DNA of 64,000 nt from Spirodela intermedia (Eukaryota; Streptophyta; Magnoliopsida; Alismatales; Araceae). The notes under the pieces were generated by a model. It saw only the letters and a list, made by a program, of their open reading frames with translations. It did no database searches and was not told the DNA's origin. This document shows, piece by piece, positions 29,188 to 46,200 of this stretch. The first letter of the stretch is position 1, and every line of letters starts with the position of its first letter. Where the stretch lies: NCBI GenBank assembly GCA_902729315.2, contig LR746281.1, positions 1,369,001 through 1,433,000 on the forward strand. Direction: 5' to 3'. Position numbers and translations under genes: made by a program.

Positions 29188-31055
29188 GGCGGCGGCGGCG
29201 GCGGCGACGGGAAGAGGAAAGCAATCGAGCGACGAAACAGAGGAGCAAAGATTAGGGCATCACCTCAGTATTTATAGTTCTCTTCGGGGAAACGACGGGC
29301 TTTCGTCTCATGGCGAACGCGAACGGGGCCCAACTTCCGCTACTCGACTGATTTTTTTACCAGTCGAATAAAATCAGACCAATAAAATAAACCCAATAAA
29401 ACCGAATATTGGGCCCATTAAAACAGAACCTCGACAGGGCCCATAAAGGCAGCTGTATAGGGCCATTTAAAGCAGAATAATGTGCACTGGGCTGATAGGG
29501 AAGCCCAATTAAATCTGGTATCAGGCTCATTTTAACAGCCTCGGCCTTGCCCATATAAAGCAGCTGGAGAGGACCATTTCAAGAAAAGTAATGTGCATGT
29601 GGGCCGATTAGGTGGAAAGTTCAATAAAACTTGATATCAGGCCCATTAATACATAACCTCAACTTGGCCCATACAAGCAGCTTAATAGTCCCATTTAAAG
29701 CAAAATAACGTGCATGTCGGCCGATCGGAGTAAGCCCAATAAAGGATGATAGCGGGCCCAATAATTAGCTAGAGTCCTCCACCTTCCCATCTTTGTAGGG
29801 CTTTTATGGGCTGGGCCCATAACTCAGTGGCATAGTATGTCTTACCACTTCGGGCTTAGATGGGCCGTTACCCCGTACTCGGGCTGGAAAAGCATTCTCT
29901 CCACTTGGGCTTCAAAATCAGGCCTCTAACATCTCCGATTTGGGGATAGAGCCCAATTAAAGTGCACCACGTGGCAGACTCAGGGATTTTTTAATTTTTG
30001 GGGGTTTTGGGGTTTATAAATAAAAATGATAAATATTTTAATTTTTCGATGTACAGGTGATGTCATTCCCACCTTGTCACGTCTCGGCTTCGTGGGTTCT
30101 TCGCGTTTTAAACGCCTTCTTTACCGTCGCCGTGACGACTTCCACCATCGCGGTCGTCTCCCAGTCGCCTACCAGTGGCGGTGGCGGCGGCGGCGGCAGC
30201 CATTCTCTTTCCGGTCAGATGTGACAAGCGCAGGCACGAGACGACGCGCACGCTTCGGAGCAGGCGGGAAGGTCATCCTCGGCTCTGCTGAGGATCAATA
30301 ATAAGAAGAAGGAGAAGAAGAACGACAACAACGTTCTGACTCGCCAAAAATATAAAACTCGCTGAGTCGACCCGCTTGAGCAGTCTCGGAGTATGACTCG
30401 GTGAGTTCCCATGCAACCCTGTGGCTTGATTTCCCTCCGTGTCGGAGGGGAGGGGGAGACGGAGTGACGAGTCTGACTCGGCGAATCGGACGTTACGGGG
30501 ACACACGAGGACGACGTCACTGGTCAGGCTCGCCTTATCGCTGTGCATGCACCGGTCTTCATTCACAGCGTGCACGGGGAGCAAAAGGGGGGATTAAAAT
30601 AGAAAGGAGGAGGGGAAGGTGGGAGCTTTTTGATTATCTTGGCATCGAGGTCCCGCGGCCGAGGTGGGTTCCCCATGAGGTTGGATTCCGACTTGGCTTC
30701 TTCTCGATCAGTTGGGTTTCTGCGGCTGAAAGCTTCATCGGAGAAGATGATCCGTTCATGGTCTTCGAAGAGCAGGGAGAGGATCGATCTCTCTGGTTTC
30801 TCATTTCCCCCCAAAAGAATGGAAACGATCTGAGAGAGAAAGGGGGATCGACTCCAATGGCGGTTCTGTACAAATCCGACCCACGAAGCAATCGCGTGGG
30901 TTATATCGCTCAGTAGAATGGCGGCGGAGTCAATCAGAGGGAGGAGGAGGAAGTAGGAGGAGGAGGAGGACGTCGAAGGGTGGTTCTATCTTCTTCTTCT
31001 TCGTCTTCTTCTTCTTCTTGTTCAGGGCTGGGAGTGGGTCTGGCGGAACCGCCGC
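29188..31055. other. Intergenic region RPL8 to SAUR
   Basis: Holds the RPL8 promoter and 5' UTR (29188 upward) and the 3' flank of the SAUR gene. The part 29320-29960 is dense in GGCCCA/TGGGCC motifs and contains a ~112-116-bp repeat array. The part 30000-31055 has GC-driven open frames on both strands (for example 30401-30916) that I do not recognise and regard as non-coding. Confidence 0.55.
29411..29770. repeat. Tandem array of ~112-116-bp units rich in site II (GGCCCA) motifs
   Basis: Copies begin at 29411 (GGGCCCATTAAAACAGAACC), 29523 (AGGCTCATTTTAACAGCCTC), 29639 (AGGCCCATTAATACATAACC) and, truncated, 29754 (GGGCCCAATAATT); spacings 112, 116 and 115 bp. Each full unit then has a GCCCATA-AA/CA-GCAGCT block, a CCATTT-AA block, AATA/AACGTGCA and a GGGC-GAT block in the same order. 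The array starts about 220 bp upstream of the RPL8 start codon. TGGGCC/GGCCCA is the known TCP-bound site II element of plant ribosomal-protein promoters; activity here is inferred. Confidence 0.8.
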
Positions 31056-31397
31056 TCACCGGAGCATGGAGGTGAGGGAGCGGAAGGCGACCTCCTCGCA
31101 GGGAAGGGTGAGGCCCATGTCGTGGTCGAAGCCGAACTCCTCCTCCGCTCGCCGGAGGAGGAGCTGGAACTCGGGGTGGGAGAGGAAGGAGATGGGGACG
31201 ATGTGGCGGCTCCTCTTCTCCCCCACGTAGACGGCGAAGTGGCCCTTGGGCACGTCCATGGGAGTCCCTTCCAGGTCGTAGTCGCCTCCCTGCTTTCTCC
31301 CCAGGCTGGAGGAGCACCTCCTCAGCAGCTGCTTCAGCGCCGCTCCCTGCACGAGCTTGCTGCTGCTGCTTCTCCCCATCGTCTTCCTCTGCGTCAT
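31056..31397 (-). CDS. SAUR: SAUR-family auxin-responsive protein (SAUR12/50-like)
   Basis: Single-exon minus-strand gene, 113 residues from ATG 31397 to stop at 31056. The SAUR domain is complete: [56 protein letters not shown], ending LTSMLR. The N-terminal [20 protein letters not shown] matches the SAUR12/SAUR50 group. SAURs inhibit PP2C.D phosphatases at the plasma membrane and thereby promote H+-ATPase activity and cell expansion (known for the family). An in-frame ATG at 31430 would add residues coded by a poly-C/poly-G run with no family match, so it was rejected; ATG 31379 is another possible start. Intronless, as usual for SAURs. Upstream (towards the CPK gene) lie GA/CT tracts and a perfect GA/CT hairpin. 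Confidence 0.93.
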   Translation of the reverse strand: MTQRKTMGRSSSSKLVQGAALKQLLRRCSSSLGRKQGGDYDLEGTPMDVPKGHFAVYVGEKRSRHIVPISFLSHPEFQLLLRRAEEEFGFDHDMGLTLPCEEVAFRSLTSMLR

Positions 31398-31639
31398 CTT
31401 AACCCCCCCCCCCCCTCCCGCTGCGCCCAACTGAGTGGAGGAGAGAGAGCGAGAGCGAGACTGTGGGCGGGGAAGGAACGCTGGCGAGGGCGGTATTTAT
31501 CGAAGACGAGGGGAATGGGCGAGGTAGATGACGTGGGTCTTGAGCCCTGGAAAGACGAAAAAGCCCTTCCTCTTCGTCCTCTCTCTCTCTCTCTCGACCC
31601 ACAGATGTTAGTCTAGTTCACGTCCTGCATGGCGATAGC

Positions 31640-31689
31640 GAGAGAGAGAGAGAGAGGAGAGCCAGTGCTCTCCTCTCTCTCTCTCTCTC
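31640..31689. repeat. Perfect inverted repeat of GA/CT, 23-bp stem, 4-nt loop
   Basis: Left arm 31640-31662 (GA repeats ending GGAGAGC), loop CAGT 31663-31666, right arm 31667-31689 (GCTCTCC then CT repeats). All 23 pairs are Watson-Crick; pairing breaks at 31639/31690. It lies about 240 bp upstream of the SAUR start. Confidence 0.9.
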
Positions 31690-31849
31690 TCTCCCCCTCT
31701 CCGTGATTATTGGACGCTCTGCGGGGCTCATCTGTTCTCTACCCACATGAAATGGGCGGGGAGATAGAGAGAGAGAGAGACAGAGACTCTCTCAAGTCTG
31801 CGAGAAACTCTTCCGGTATCCTGCCATTTCTGTGTGCTTTCTCTCTCTC

Positions 31850-31872
31850 TCTAGATATATAAAATATCTAGA
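31850..31872. repeat. Short palindrome with TATA-like centre
   Basis: TCTAGATAT (31850-31858) and its complement ATATCTAGA (31864-31872) flank ATAAA. Nine-bp arms, AT-rich. Could be chance or part of a promoter. Confidence 0.6.
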
Positions 31873-32446
31873 CGTTTATATAAACATCTCCTTGATCTTT
31901 CATATACCAGGAGTTTAGAGTCCCGATGCAGATCATCGCGACTCTCTCTCATGCTAAACAGAGCACTTCACAGCCGATCCGATTCAAATAGACTCACTCA
32001 TCTCTATAAAGAATAGCCAACTCGTTGATCTCCCTCTCTCTTTCTCTCTCTTGTGCGGGGGGAGCCCATTGATTGCGGTGGCGGCGTCGGCGGCAGGATG
32101 TTCCCGCGAGGCCATGTGCGGGGTCAAGGTAGCGGCCACTCGCGGTGTCGCTATCGGCCAACCGGCGTGTTCCGAGAACGTAGACGGAGGGGAAAGATCT
32201 CAGCAGGCATGTTCACGTACTCCGCGGCGACGGAGATGGCCGACTGATGCCGTCGTTTTCCAGCGGGAGGGAGGCCTCCGCCGCCGCGATTCGTCGGCAG
32301 GGAAACAGTTTGAAAAAGTCTGACGCCGTTCAGCGTCGAGGTGCCGAGATCTGGTCCGTCGGGAAAAAACAGATCAGCAGGTGGATCTGTTCCGATTGCT
32401 CCTCATACTTTTCACCTTCATCTGCTCCTTTTTCTGCAGAGATGGA

Positions 32447-32466
32447 GGGAGGGAGGGAGGGAGGGA
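32447..32466 (+). repeat. (GGGA)n run, quadruplex-prone
   Basis: Five GGG tracts separated by single A, fitting a G-quadruplex pattern on the plus strand. The minus strand is a (TCCC)n polypyrimidine. No gene around it is recognised. Confidence 0.7.
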
Positions 32467-32942
32467 GGATGAGTCCAGGAGGGGAAGCTGTCTCAGGAGG
32501 CGGCCTCTGGTTCGAGTTGCTTCTTCGATGGGGAATCTCTGCGTGTAAGATTCTGACGATGCTTCTTCATTCGCGATTGACAGGTATTCCACACTCTTGC
32601 TCTATTTCTCAAGAAATTTCTGGGAAGTCGCGTTCGGTGTACAGATTGGAAGATCTCCGTGAATTACTTTACTGAATTATCTTCTCACAGCGGCATCATC
32701 GCAGGTAACCGTCGATCCCAGAAGAAAAAAACCTAGAGGATAGAGGGAGGAGCAATGGAGTCGACACTGAGGCGAGGCAGCTTCGTAATTTGGCGTGCGC
32801 AGGAGACGGGAGAGGAGAGGATCACTACTATTCGGATCCAGAAACTGGAATCAAGGCAACGGAGAGCTCTGGTCCACATTAGAAGAACCGGCCGAGTTGC
32901 CGCCTTGACGGCAGAGGAATCTGTGTTCTTCATTAACTGCAG

Positions 32943-33176
32943 CTCCAAGGTCTAAAACAAAGCATCCCGACGGATGACTGCGCCATCGCTGCTCCTTCGG
33001 ACTTTCTCCTCCCAGGACCAGGCTCTAGCAAGCTTGCTTCTCCGGAGGAAGACGACGACGACGACGATTTCATTGCAGGAGAAGCATGGCAAGACCTGAT
33101 CCAGATTCTCGAAAACGGCACCAAAACCGGCTGCCACAGATCGGCAGCCGACGGCAACGGTTGCCGTCCGCGGTAG
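32943..33176 (+). other. Unassigned acidic open frame after an acceptor-like site
   Basis: Pyrimidine-rich sequence ending in TGCAG at 32942 is followed by 77 open codons with a protein-like acidic composition: DCAIAAPSDFLLPGPGSSKL, six Asp in a row, then FIAGEAWQDLIQILENG, ending at TAG 33174-33176. A preceding ATG frame (32755-32955) has no recognisable family. The minus strand is also open here. It may be the last exon of a small unknown gene or a compositional artefact. Confidence 0.2.
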
Positions 33177-33643
33177 GGACAGCAGCGAGAGGGGTGTGAC
33201 GGATGTGAACGCTCTGCGATGTTCAGATTTCTCCGCCGCCGACGGGGTTACGGACCGTTGACTGCCCCCAGTCAAGGGCCAAGCCAGCTTTTCGATAGTG
33301 GCAGGGAGTCCAACATTTACTCCTCTCCTCCGCGTGGGGGCGGGAATTAAATACCATTGATAATTTTTTATATAAAAAAATAAACGAAGTATGATAAGAA
33401 TTTGTCTTAATGACAAAAAACCCCGGGAAAATGTCCTATTACACTTAGCCTCTTGTTTTTGCCATATTTTTCTGATGCCAGAGAAAAATTGTTACTACTT
33501 GAGTCGATGTTATGACACGTCGAAGGAGAAGAAGGCTTCTTTTTCTTTGTTTTTGTTATTGTTACCATCTGGCCACCGGGCCCAGACCCCAGGCCCGGTT
33601 CAACGCGGTAGGTGGTCATCCGACGGCCGAAGGTGCCTGTCTC

Positions 33644-33681
33644 CACGTGTAAGAAGGAATCGTTCCGTTGTTGACACGTGT
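33644..33681. promoter_or_regulatory. Paired ACGTGT (ABRE/G-box-like) elements upstream of CPK
   Basis: CACGTGT at 33644-33650 and ACACGTGT at 33674-33681, 30 bp apart, about 450-490 bp upstream of the CPK start. ACGT-core elements in pairs are bound by ABF/AREB bZIP factors in abscisic-acid-responsive promoters; function here is inferred. Confidence 0.5.
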
Positions 33682-33685
33682 AATC

Positions 33686-33718
33686 GGGGGGGTGGGGGGG
33701 CGGCGGCCGGGGGCGGGT
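33686..33718 (+). repeat. G-rich run, quadruplex-prone
   Basis: Four G-tracts in about 33 bp: seven G, T, seven G, a CGGCGGCC spacer, five G, C, three G. It directly follows the paired ACGTGT elements in the CPK upstream region. Confidence 0.65.
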
Positions 33719-34133
33719 GGAGTTCCTCCGGTCCGTATAACTGTCATGTTCGGGATGGCATAACTACCCGTTTTCTGCGGCATTTTGCTAAATAAAGGAA
33801 AAATCAGGGCAATTTGCATATACAGAAATTTACAGGAGGTTTTAGAGAAGGTTATTTCATTTTACCAAAAAAAAATGGAATCAAGTTGGAAGGAGGAGCT
33901 CGTTCTCCGTCAACGGGGAGTGAGCTGCGTCCACAGTCCCACCGCGTTGTCCTTTGACACTTCCATGCTTTTCCCACTTCCTCCGACCTTCCCCCCGCCT
34001 TCCTCTGAGGATCCTCCAGGGATGCGCATTTCTGATATAGTCCAACTGCGAGTTTGATGGTCGTGTCGGAAATCTCAAGGAGAGGGAGGGGAAGGAGGAG
34101 GAAGGGGAGAGGAATTGCGACGGGGAGGAAGAG

Positions 34134-39463
<5,330 letters not shown>

Positions 39464-40092
39464 CCCTCAAAGTCGACGCTCCACTGACAAAAACAGGGAG
39501 GGTCAGCTTGTCCGAATCCCGCAGGCAAAGTGGTGATGTGTCGTGCTCCTATTGGGCGTCTGCGAATGTTATCCCAGTTTGCCCTTCGACTACGGCTGTA
39601 AATACCTGCTGAGCGGGGCACTCCGAGCGGGGAACAGTTTCCTTCTTTTATTTCGTCTCTTCAGAGGGGGCTTGAGAATGATGCGACGCCGAGTCGACTT
39701 GGCCAACTTTGACTCACTCGTCCACGTGTCACCTGGGGGGGGGGGAGGCGGTTTGACTGGGCGCCGCAATTTTTTTTCCTCTAAAGGTTATTACGGATTA
39801 GTTAAGCAACCGACAGCACGACGTAAGGGGTATAATGCAAATTAATCCCAGTGACAGTAAGTTTTTGGGAATCCAAAGTTAAATACTGTAAGTACAGGGG
39901 AATAATGTAATTTAAAATAGTTTGGGTGCAATAAGATAAATTCCGTTTCGAAAAACCCCTCCGTCTCAGCCTCTGGAGGGGTTTTGTGACAGCGAGCCGT
40001 TGCCCAACTTCTTCTGATTTCCTGCCCTAGAATTCTTCCTCTTGAATCTCTGGAAGCAGGATTGGGAGGGAATAGAGAGGTAGAAGGGGAGA
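39464..40092. other. Intergenic region CPK to TRM6
   Basis: About 630 bp with the CPK 3' UTR and TRM6 promoter/5' UTR. A run of about ten G lies near 39736-39746. The segment just after the CPK stop contains GGGAGGGTCAGCTTGTCCGA, which resembles the coding sequence for the last EF-hand upstream and may be a small duplicated exon remnant. No gene seen. Confidence 0.5.
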
Positions 40093-40234
40093 ATGGGCGA
40101 AGAAGAAGGCGGCCACTCGCCAAACCCTAATAGTAAGGTTACGTGGGAGGGCTGCAGCGTCCTGCTCGACATCAACGGTGGCGATCGGCTCGTGTTCGCC
40201 CGTCTCTCTCCCGCAGCGTGAGTCTTCAGCATCG

Positions 40235-40295
<61 letters not shown>

Positions 40296-43200
40296 TGACT
40301 TGACCAGGTTTGCGCTGCGCATGATGGACCTATGATTTCCTAGCTTTGTATCTGTTGCTGAGACACAGGTCTCTGAAGATTGGAGACAAGAAATGCTCAT
40401 TGCAGCCGCTGGTCGGCTGTCCCTTTGGGTCACTTTTCCAAGTAGAGACCGGACCTAAGGGTGCTCATCTGGTGCTCGTCTCCTCCCCTGCCTCCTCTTC
40501 TCCGGGGATGACCGAAGGTGGGCGTTGACATTGTCGTCATTTTTCTTCGTTTGCTTATTCGCCTACTTAGGGATACAGCTTCTGCATGTGCTGGTTACGG
40601 TGTAAAGAAGGGATTTTGATCTATTTTGTGCAAAGAAGGGCGAGACGTCCTTGCATGAGAATTGAATAAGCTGGAATATTACCCCATGATTCTGTGATCT
40701 CCAAGAATCCTGATATTCACCCAGATACGTACTTTTTTGGTATTTTGAATAAGACGATCCGATCGTATTGATATCACTCTTCTTGATTCCTTCATTGGAT
40801 TCAGAATGTTGACCTTGCATTTTATTTTAATTCATATACTCCAGTTTTAATTCCAATATGGATCCACGATTTAGCATTCCGAATGATCTTTAACAAGAAA
40901 CGGAAGGACGTTGAGTGTAATTTGATATTCTGATATTTTTTGATGTGATCGAAGGAATTGCTATTCTTCATTATTCGGTTATTCTCTAGTGTAGATTATA
41001 AGAAAATAAATTCATAATGCTTTTTGCATCCGAAAATCACTGGTCAAGCCGACATCCAAAAATCACGGTTGGGGCAGAGTAAATTGATGGGATCGAACAT
41101 ACTCAAGCCAGAATGCGTTGGTAGGGGAGCGTTCTGCCTTAGATAGAAGCACCCGTGCAAGTGGGTGTGGACGAAGCAGAGATTAGAATGTCGGCTTGAG
41201 TAATGGATACAATTGATGATAATCAAATTCCCCAACAACCTAAGGGTCGTAAGGTTCGTCCGCGGAAATCCAATGTATACTTTTCCGTGCTTCTAATGCT
41301 TAATCCCAAGTATTTACTGCAACATCTGACCTCTTGATGAACTTTCTGTGCTATGCTTGTATGTTTTTCTCTGAAGCTTTTTCTCATTTAGCAGGTATGG
41401 ATCCGCAGGAGAAGAATGATGGAAAATTAAAAGGTGACGAAAAGGATAATAGGGCGTTGATTGATGACAATCGAGCCCAAAATTTAACTGGTGAGGACAT
41501 AGATGCTATGCGAAGGTTAGTAACAATCCCTTTTATTGTCAAGCATATGCGATTAATTTTGACGAAAAAAAGTGTTCTTCATGACAAAGATTCTCTTCAG
41601 TTTTTGCTGACTTAGAGAGAGGAGAGTTTGTACCTGAGATTTTTACCTCCTTTTCGCACTGGGGATGGTGACTTCTTTCTATGTCTTGTGTTTTGTCTTT
41701 TTTCCCATGATGATGACTCTATAAGCACAAAATGCTTTCAATCTTAAGATATCTATGCATGGATCATTGTTGCAAGATCGTACCAGCAATCTGGAACTTA
41801 CTAGGCTCTCTTTCACTTCTATTGTCACCCACTAAGTCCAACTAATTGGGGCTATGCATGCATAGGATGTCCTGCAATGGCACTCTATCTGCGAACAAGA
41901 AGATAATGTGCGATCCATGTGAGGGCCCTCCTTCATATTGGGCTTGGGACCGGCAGTATGAATGGTGGCGACCTGTAGTCTTCTAATGCAGGAGCTCACT
42001 ATGCATTGTAGTTTTTCTAGGTTTTTCCTTATTTTGTTGAAAAGTTTATCCGTTCATTGCTTGTTGCGTTGCATAACACATAAACATAATACCATCTACA
42101 TAGTCAGATGCTTGGGAAAGATACCGGAATGGGTGAGGGAAGAGCTCAAACGACACAAAACTGTAGAAATGAGATAAATATGAGCTATATTTATAATGAT
42201 CCAAAAGATTCCTATATTTAGAGTCATACTGATCTTGCATAGAATACCCTCACCAAATGGCCAGAATACCCTCAAATATAACAACTTTTAAGGGCGGTTA
42301 TGTCAAATGCGAAAATATGAAAACATTTGCAGAGGGCTACATCTGGATTATGCTAGGTTCTGTACGTCTGTACTGTGCTCTATTACATATCACCTCTTCA
42401 TCTTAAACTTTGACATATCTAATTTATCTAGATATTGAGCTGATTCATCTGACTTATATAGATATGGTGATCCGATCCTTAATGTCAACGGATGCTTCCC
42501 CATGCTTTTCAAGGAAGTGTATTATGGAATTTTCTGTAATCGAACAGAACTTATCGAAAATTCCCTATCATGGCACATTCCAGGATCAGGATCCGCAGAT
42601 TATTTGGCCTTTTATTTATTTTGAGAATTTCATATAATTAATCGCTGTGTGATCATTTTGTCATTCTGACTTCATTGGAGTGTATTTCTAGTAGTGCTAT
42701 CTCTTGTGATCTCTCTTAGCTCTTTATGTCCAGACAGTTTTTTGTGGCTTTCATGATTCATTCTGATTGCTTTTTTGGTACCTAATCTCTTTATTACTGA
42801 CGAAAGCGGAGCACCTGTTTGGTTTTCTGCTGACCCCCTTAGCATTCACCTAGATTGTTTAAATGCCTCCAGATTACCCTCATTGTTCCGCCCATTTTTC
42901 TACTCACCTGATTCCTGACCATTAAATTCTGTTCGCATTTGATACATTTTGTATTTTATTTGAATCGCCAAACCTCCCATTCCATCTTTTCAAAACCTGC
43001 CGTTGTGAGCTATTGACGTTGTATTTTCTTAACAATGCTGAAGAAGTTGATATGTTTACCTTATATGCTCGACTTATACTATCCATTTAATATGCAGGTG
43101 TGGTGCATCAGGTGATGAAATAATTGAAGCTCTAATATCCAATAGCTCAACATTTGAAAAGAAAACTGTGTTCTCACAGGTAGCCCTAAGATTAGCTATT

Positions 43201-46200
43201 GTAAACTTACTAGCTCTCATCTGTTCGGTACTGATGAGAACTACATTTACAGGAGAAATATAAGCTAAAAAAGCAAAAAAAATATGCTCCTAAGGTGCTT
43301 TTAAGACGCCCTTTCACCCGAAGGTAATGTCTGCAGACTTCAATTACACGTACATCTCACTTCTGTTATTGTTTGTACAATGATGAGACGACCTTTCACC
43401 TGAAGCCAATGCTGTCCAGCCAAATAGAGATACAAATAGGAATTTTCATGTACCACACCTTGTCATAATGGAATTGCCATGCATGGCTAACATCAATATC
43501 TAATCTTGATCCGTAGATAAAGCATTACAGGAGCTAGTGAAATTAATGACATACATTATGACGGTCCTTTTTCAGTTCATCATTGATTAGTGTTGTTAAA
43601 CTCGTGTAGCTTCTTGTTTTAGACTTAAATGTTCATTGATAACGTCCATAAAAGCGTTGCTTTTGCTTCATTGATGCTGTCATTTGGTGCTTGATACCCC
43701 CCCCTCTGCCATGGTATGGAGTGCTGTTCTTACTTTCTTAACTCGTATTTCTTTGTTCTCGAGTCTGCGTATTCTTTCAACACCTGACCTTTTTGTAATT
43801 AACCCGAGAAGCTTCTTCACATAGTCCCTTATGGATATTAGACGCCAACATCCTCACACTTTTATATAATGAAACATATTGACTGCTGTACCACTGGGAA
43901 CTCCGAATGCCCTGACAAAAGTTGACATTTATCTAAAAAACCTTGGGACATCCTTATATAACTCAAATCCATTGGGCTTGAGTTGAGTTCGTCCACATAT
44001 TTAACCTAGTGATTTAACTGATTCCTTTCATTATGAACATTTGTTTTCCAATTCAGATCCGAGTTGGCTTTGTTTAATGAACTCTTTTATGCAGTCAAAT
44101 AGACATGGCTCACAAGCCATGACCATGGTTAGAGCTATGGTGCCATGCTGAGAAATCGAACTGTTCAACTGAAGATCAATTTACCGTTAGTGGATTAAGT
44201 TCATATGTTTAACCTCGTGATGAAATCTCCACTCTGGGATTAGTAGAATCTCAAAACTGGTTCTCAAAGAACGGAGTTGGTGCATATCTCATGCATAAAG
44301 TCTTACTTTCATTCTGAGATTATAATAACATGCTGTCGCTCCCACCCATCCACCCATACACATTCAAGTTTTGTTTTTTTTATGGCTCCACCATGTAGAG
44401 TGCATAAATGGGACGACGAACACAAAATCAGTAGTGTGAAAGAATCAAACTGTCCAGGTCAAGCGCGATTGTCCTAGAGTAGAGTAGGCCCACATATGCT
44501 ACATTCATCTTTTCCCTTTCGATGTAATTTGTCTATTTTTTTTAAGAACAGTGACACATGCTCCACCATGTTGATTGTGCTCAACAGATTTTTCTTGTTT
44601 TTGTTTATGAAGCACCTGTTAAAATTTAGGTTTTTGCTCATGGGTAAACATTGCGGAATGCTTTTCCATAAGGTTGCAATGTATTCTCATTTGGTCTCGT
44701 TTTGCCTCCACTTTGCAGCATTTGTGAGGCATACTTCAAGAAGTATCCTTCTCGTATAGGGTAAATTCCCTCATCTTTGGCCCTCACAAGTTTTTTTTTC
44801 TTTCTTTTCATGGTCCTTTTGGTTTTATTCTCACTATCAGCCGTTGAGATGACATTCATATGCTTATCTTAAACATACCATTCAAATAGCCTCATGTCCT
44901 TGGTTAAACTTATCTTAATTGCTCGCGGAAAATAAACTAACCCTTCTTCCTAGTAATTCCAAAGAAATTTGAGACTCAACAAGACTGGAAAATTTAAATT
45001 GGGGAAGAACATTATGAAAACTCTTGATTAATAGTCAGTACAATCTGAGATTTATGGTGGTATGATTTAGAAATCATAGTTACAAACCAGAAACCACAAG
45101 ATACTGCATAAAAAAAAATGCTTAGGTCATGTATGTTATATAGCTGGCGGATGATCAGAGCTGGGAGGATCGAGCATTTGCCACAAATATTGCTGGCATG
45201 TGGTATTGCGCTCTGATCACATAATCAGTAGACAACGGAACATTTTCTAGATTAGTTATTAATATAAATATTAGGACATTTTTGAGCTCAGACATGAAAT
45301 CCACAGATCTTGGCATGTAGACCGATATGTCCGGTTTAACAGTCTCCATTAGTAATGTCTAGATATTCAGAACTTTAAAATATTATTAAATCTCACAGAT
45401 AATAATTATCCTCCATAGTTTATCTTCGTTCTCCTCATTGTCATAAGCATATGCAAGTCCTTGGATCTCTGCCGATATATGCATGATATGGATGATTTAA
45501 TTCTCTATGTGAGAAATAAACCTCCACATATGCTTAATAGGATTTGCATGTATGTGCTGCTGTCTGAAATTAGTGCTGGGTTGAAAATTTGAATTTTCTC
45601 TTTATAATAATAATAATAATAATTATTATTATTATTATATCATCAGCCAGAAATAAAACCATTGGCCCACGATGAGATAGATAAGAGAGATTTTAATGGC
45701 TGATACAGGAAATCGGTTTGAGCATGTTACTTTTTCGTGGGCTGTGGTTGCATCAGAAGCGCACAACGTATTTTAATTTATTTCTGACGGTTTTCTAAAT
45801 ATCCAATCCACTTTGGTGGTTGTCAGGTTCTTGCGGGTCGATACATTATCTCTCCTGCTCTCCATGGCTAACGTCGGTGCCTATTCGGATGTCCTTGTGG
45901 TGGATATGGTTGGAGGTATTCTTACTGGTGCTGTTGCAGAGCGCCTAGGAGGTGAATATGGATCTAACGAATCATCTAGAGAAAAAAATAAATAATTCAC
46001 TTTTGCCTTGCTTGATCTTCAGTTTCAACGAGTTCCTCCAGCTATTATGATTCTCGTATCCTTGATTCTCGTCCTTGATCTTTCATGAATCTGAATGTAG
46101 AGAGAGAAGAAATCTTTGCATTTAGAAAAAAAAAAAACAGTTTTTCTTAAGCGTTCGGTTGTTGGCACTGATGGGTCATGCTTTGTGTCCCACGAATGCG

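Larger units (their letters stand above)
31398..34133. other. Divergent intergenic region SAUR / CPK
   Basis: About 2.7 kb shared by two divergently transcribed genes. 31440-31860 is GA/CT-rich with inverted repeats; 32040-33420 is GC-rich with several overlapping open frames I cannot assign; 33640-33720 carries two ACGTGT elements and a G-rich run; 33780-34130 is probably the CPK 5' UTR and core promoter. No RNA gene recognised. Confidence 0.5.

Noticed and set aside
30401-30916. 171-codon plus-strand frame between RPL8 and SAUR
   Set aside because: GC-driven, no family recognised, and other frames are open over the same interval.
31398-31430. Upstream ATG of the SAUR gene
   Set aside because: It adds a Gly run from a poly-C tract and no family-like residues; the start at 31397 gives the normal SAUR length.
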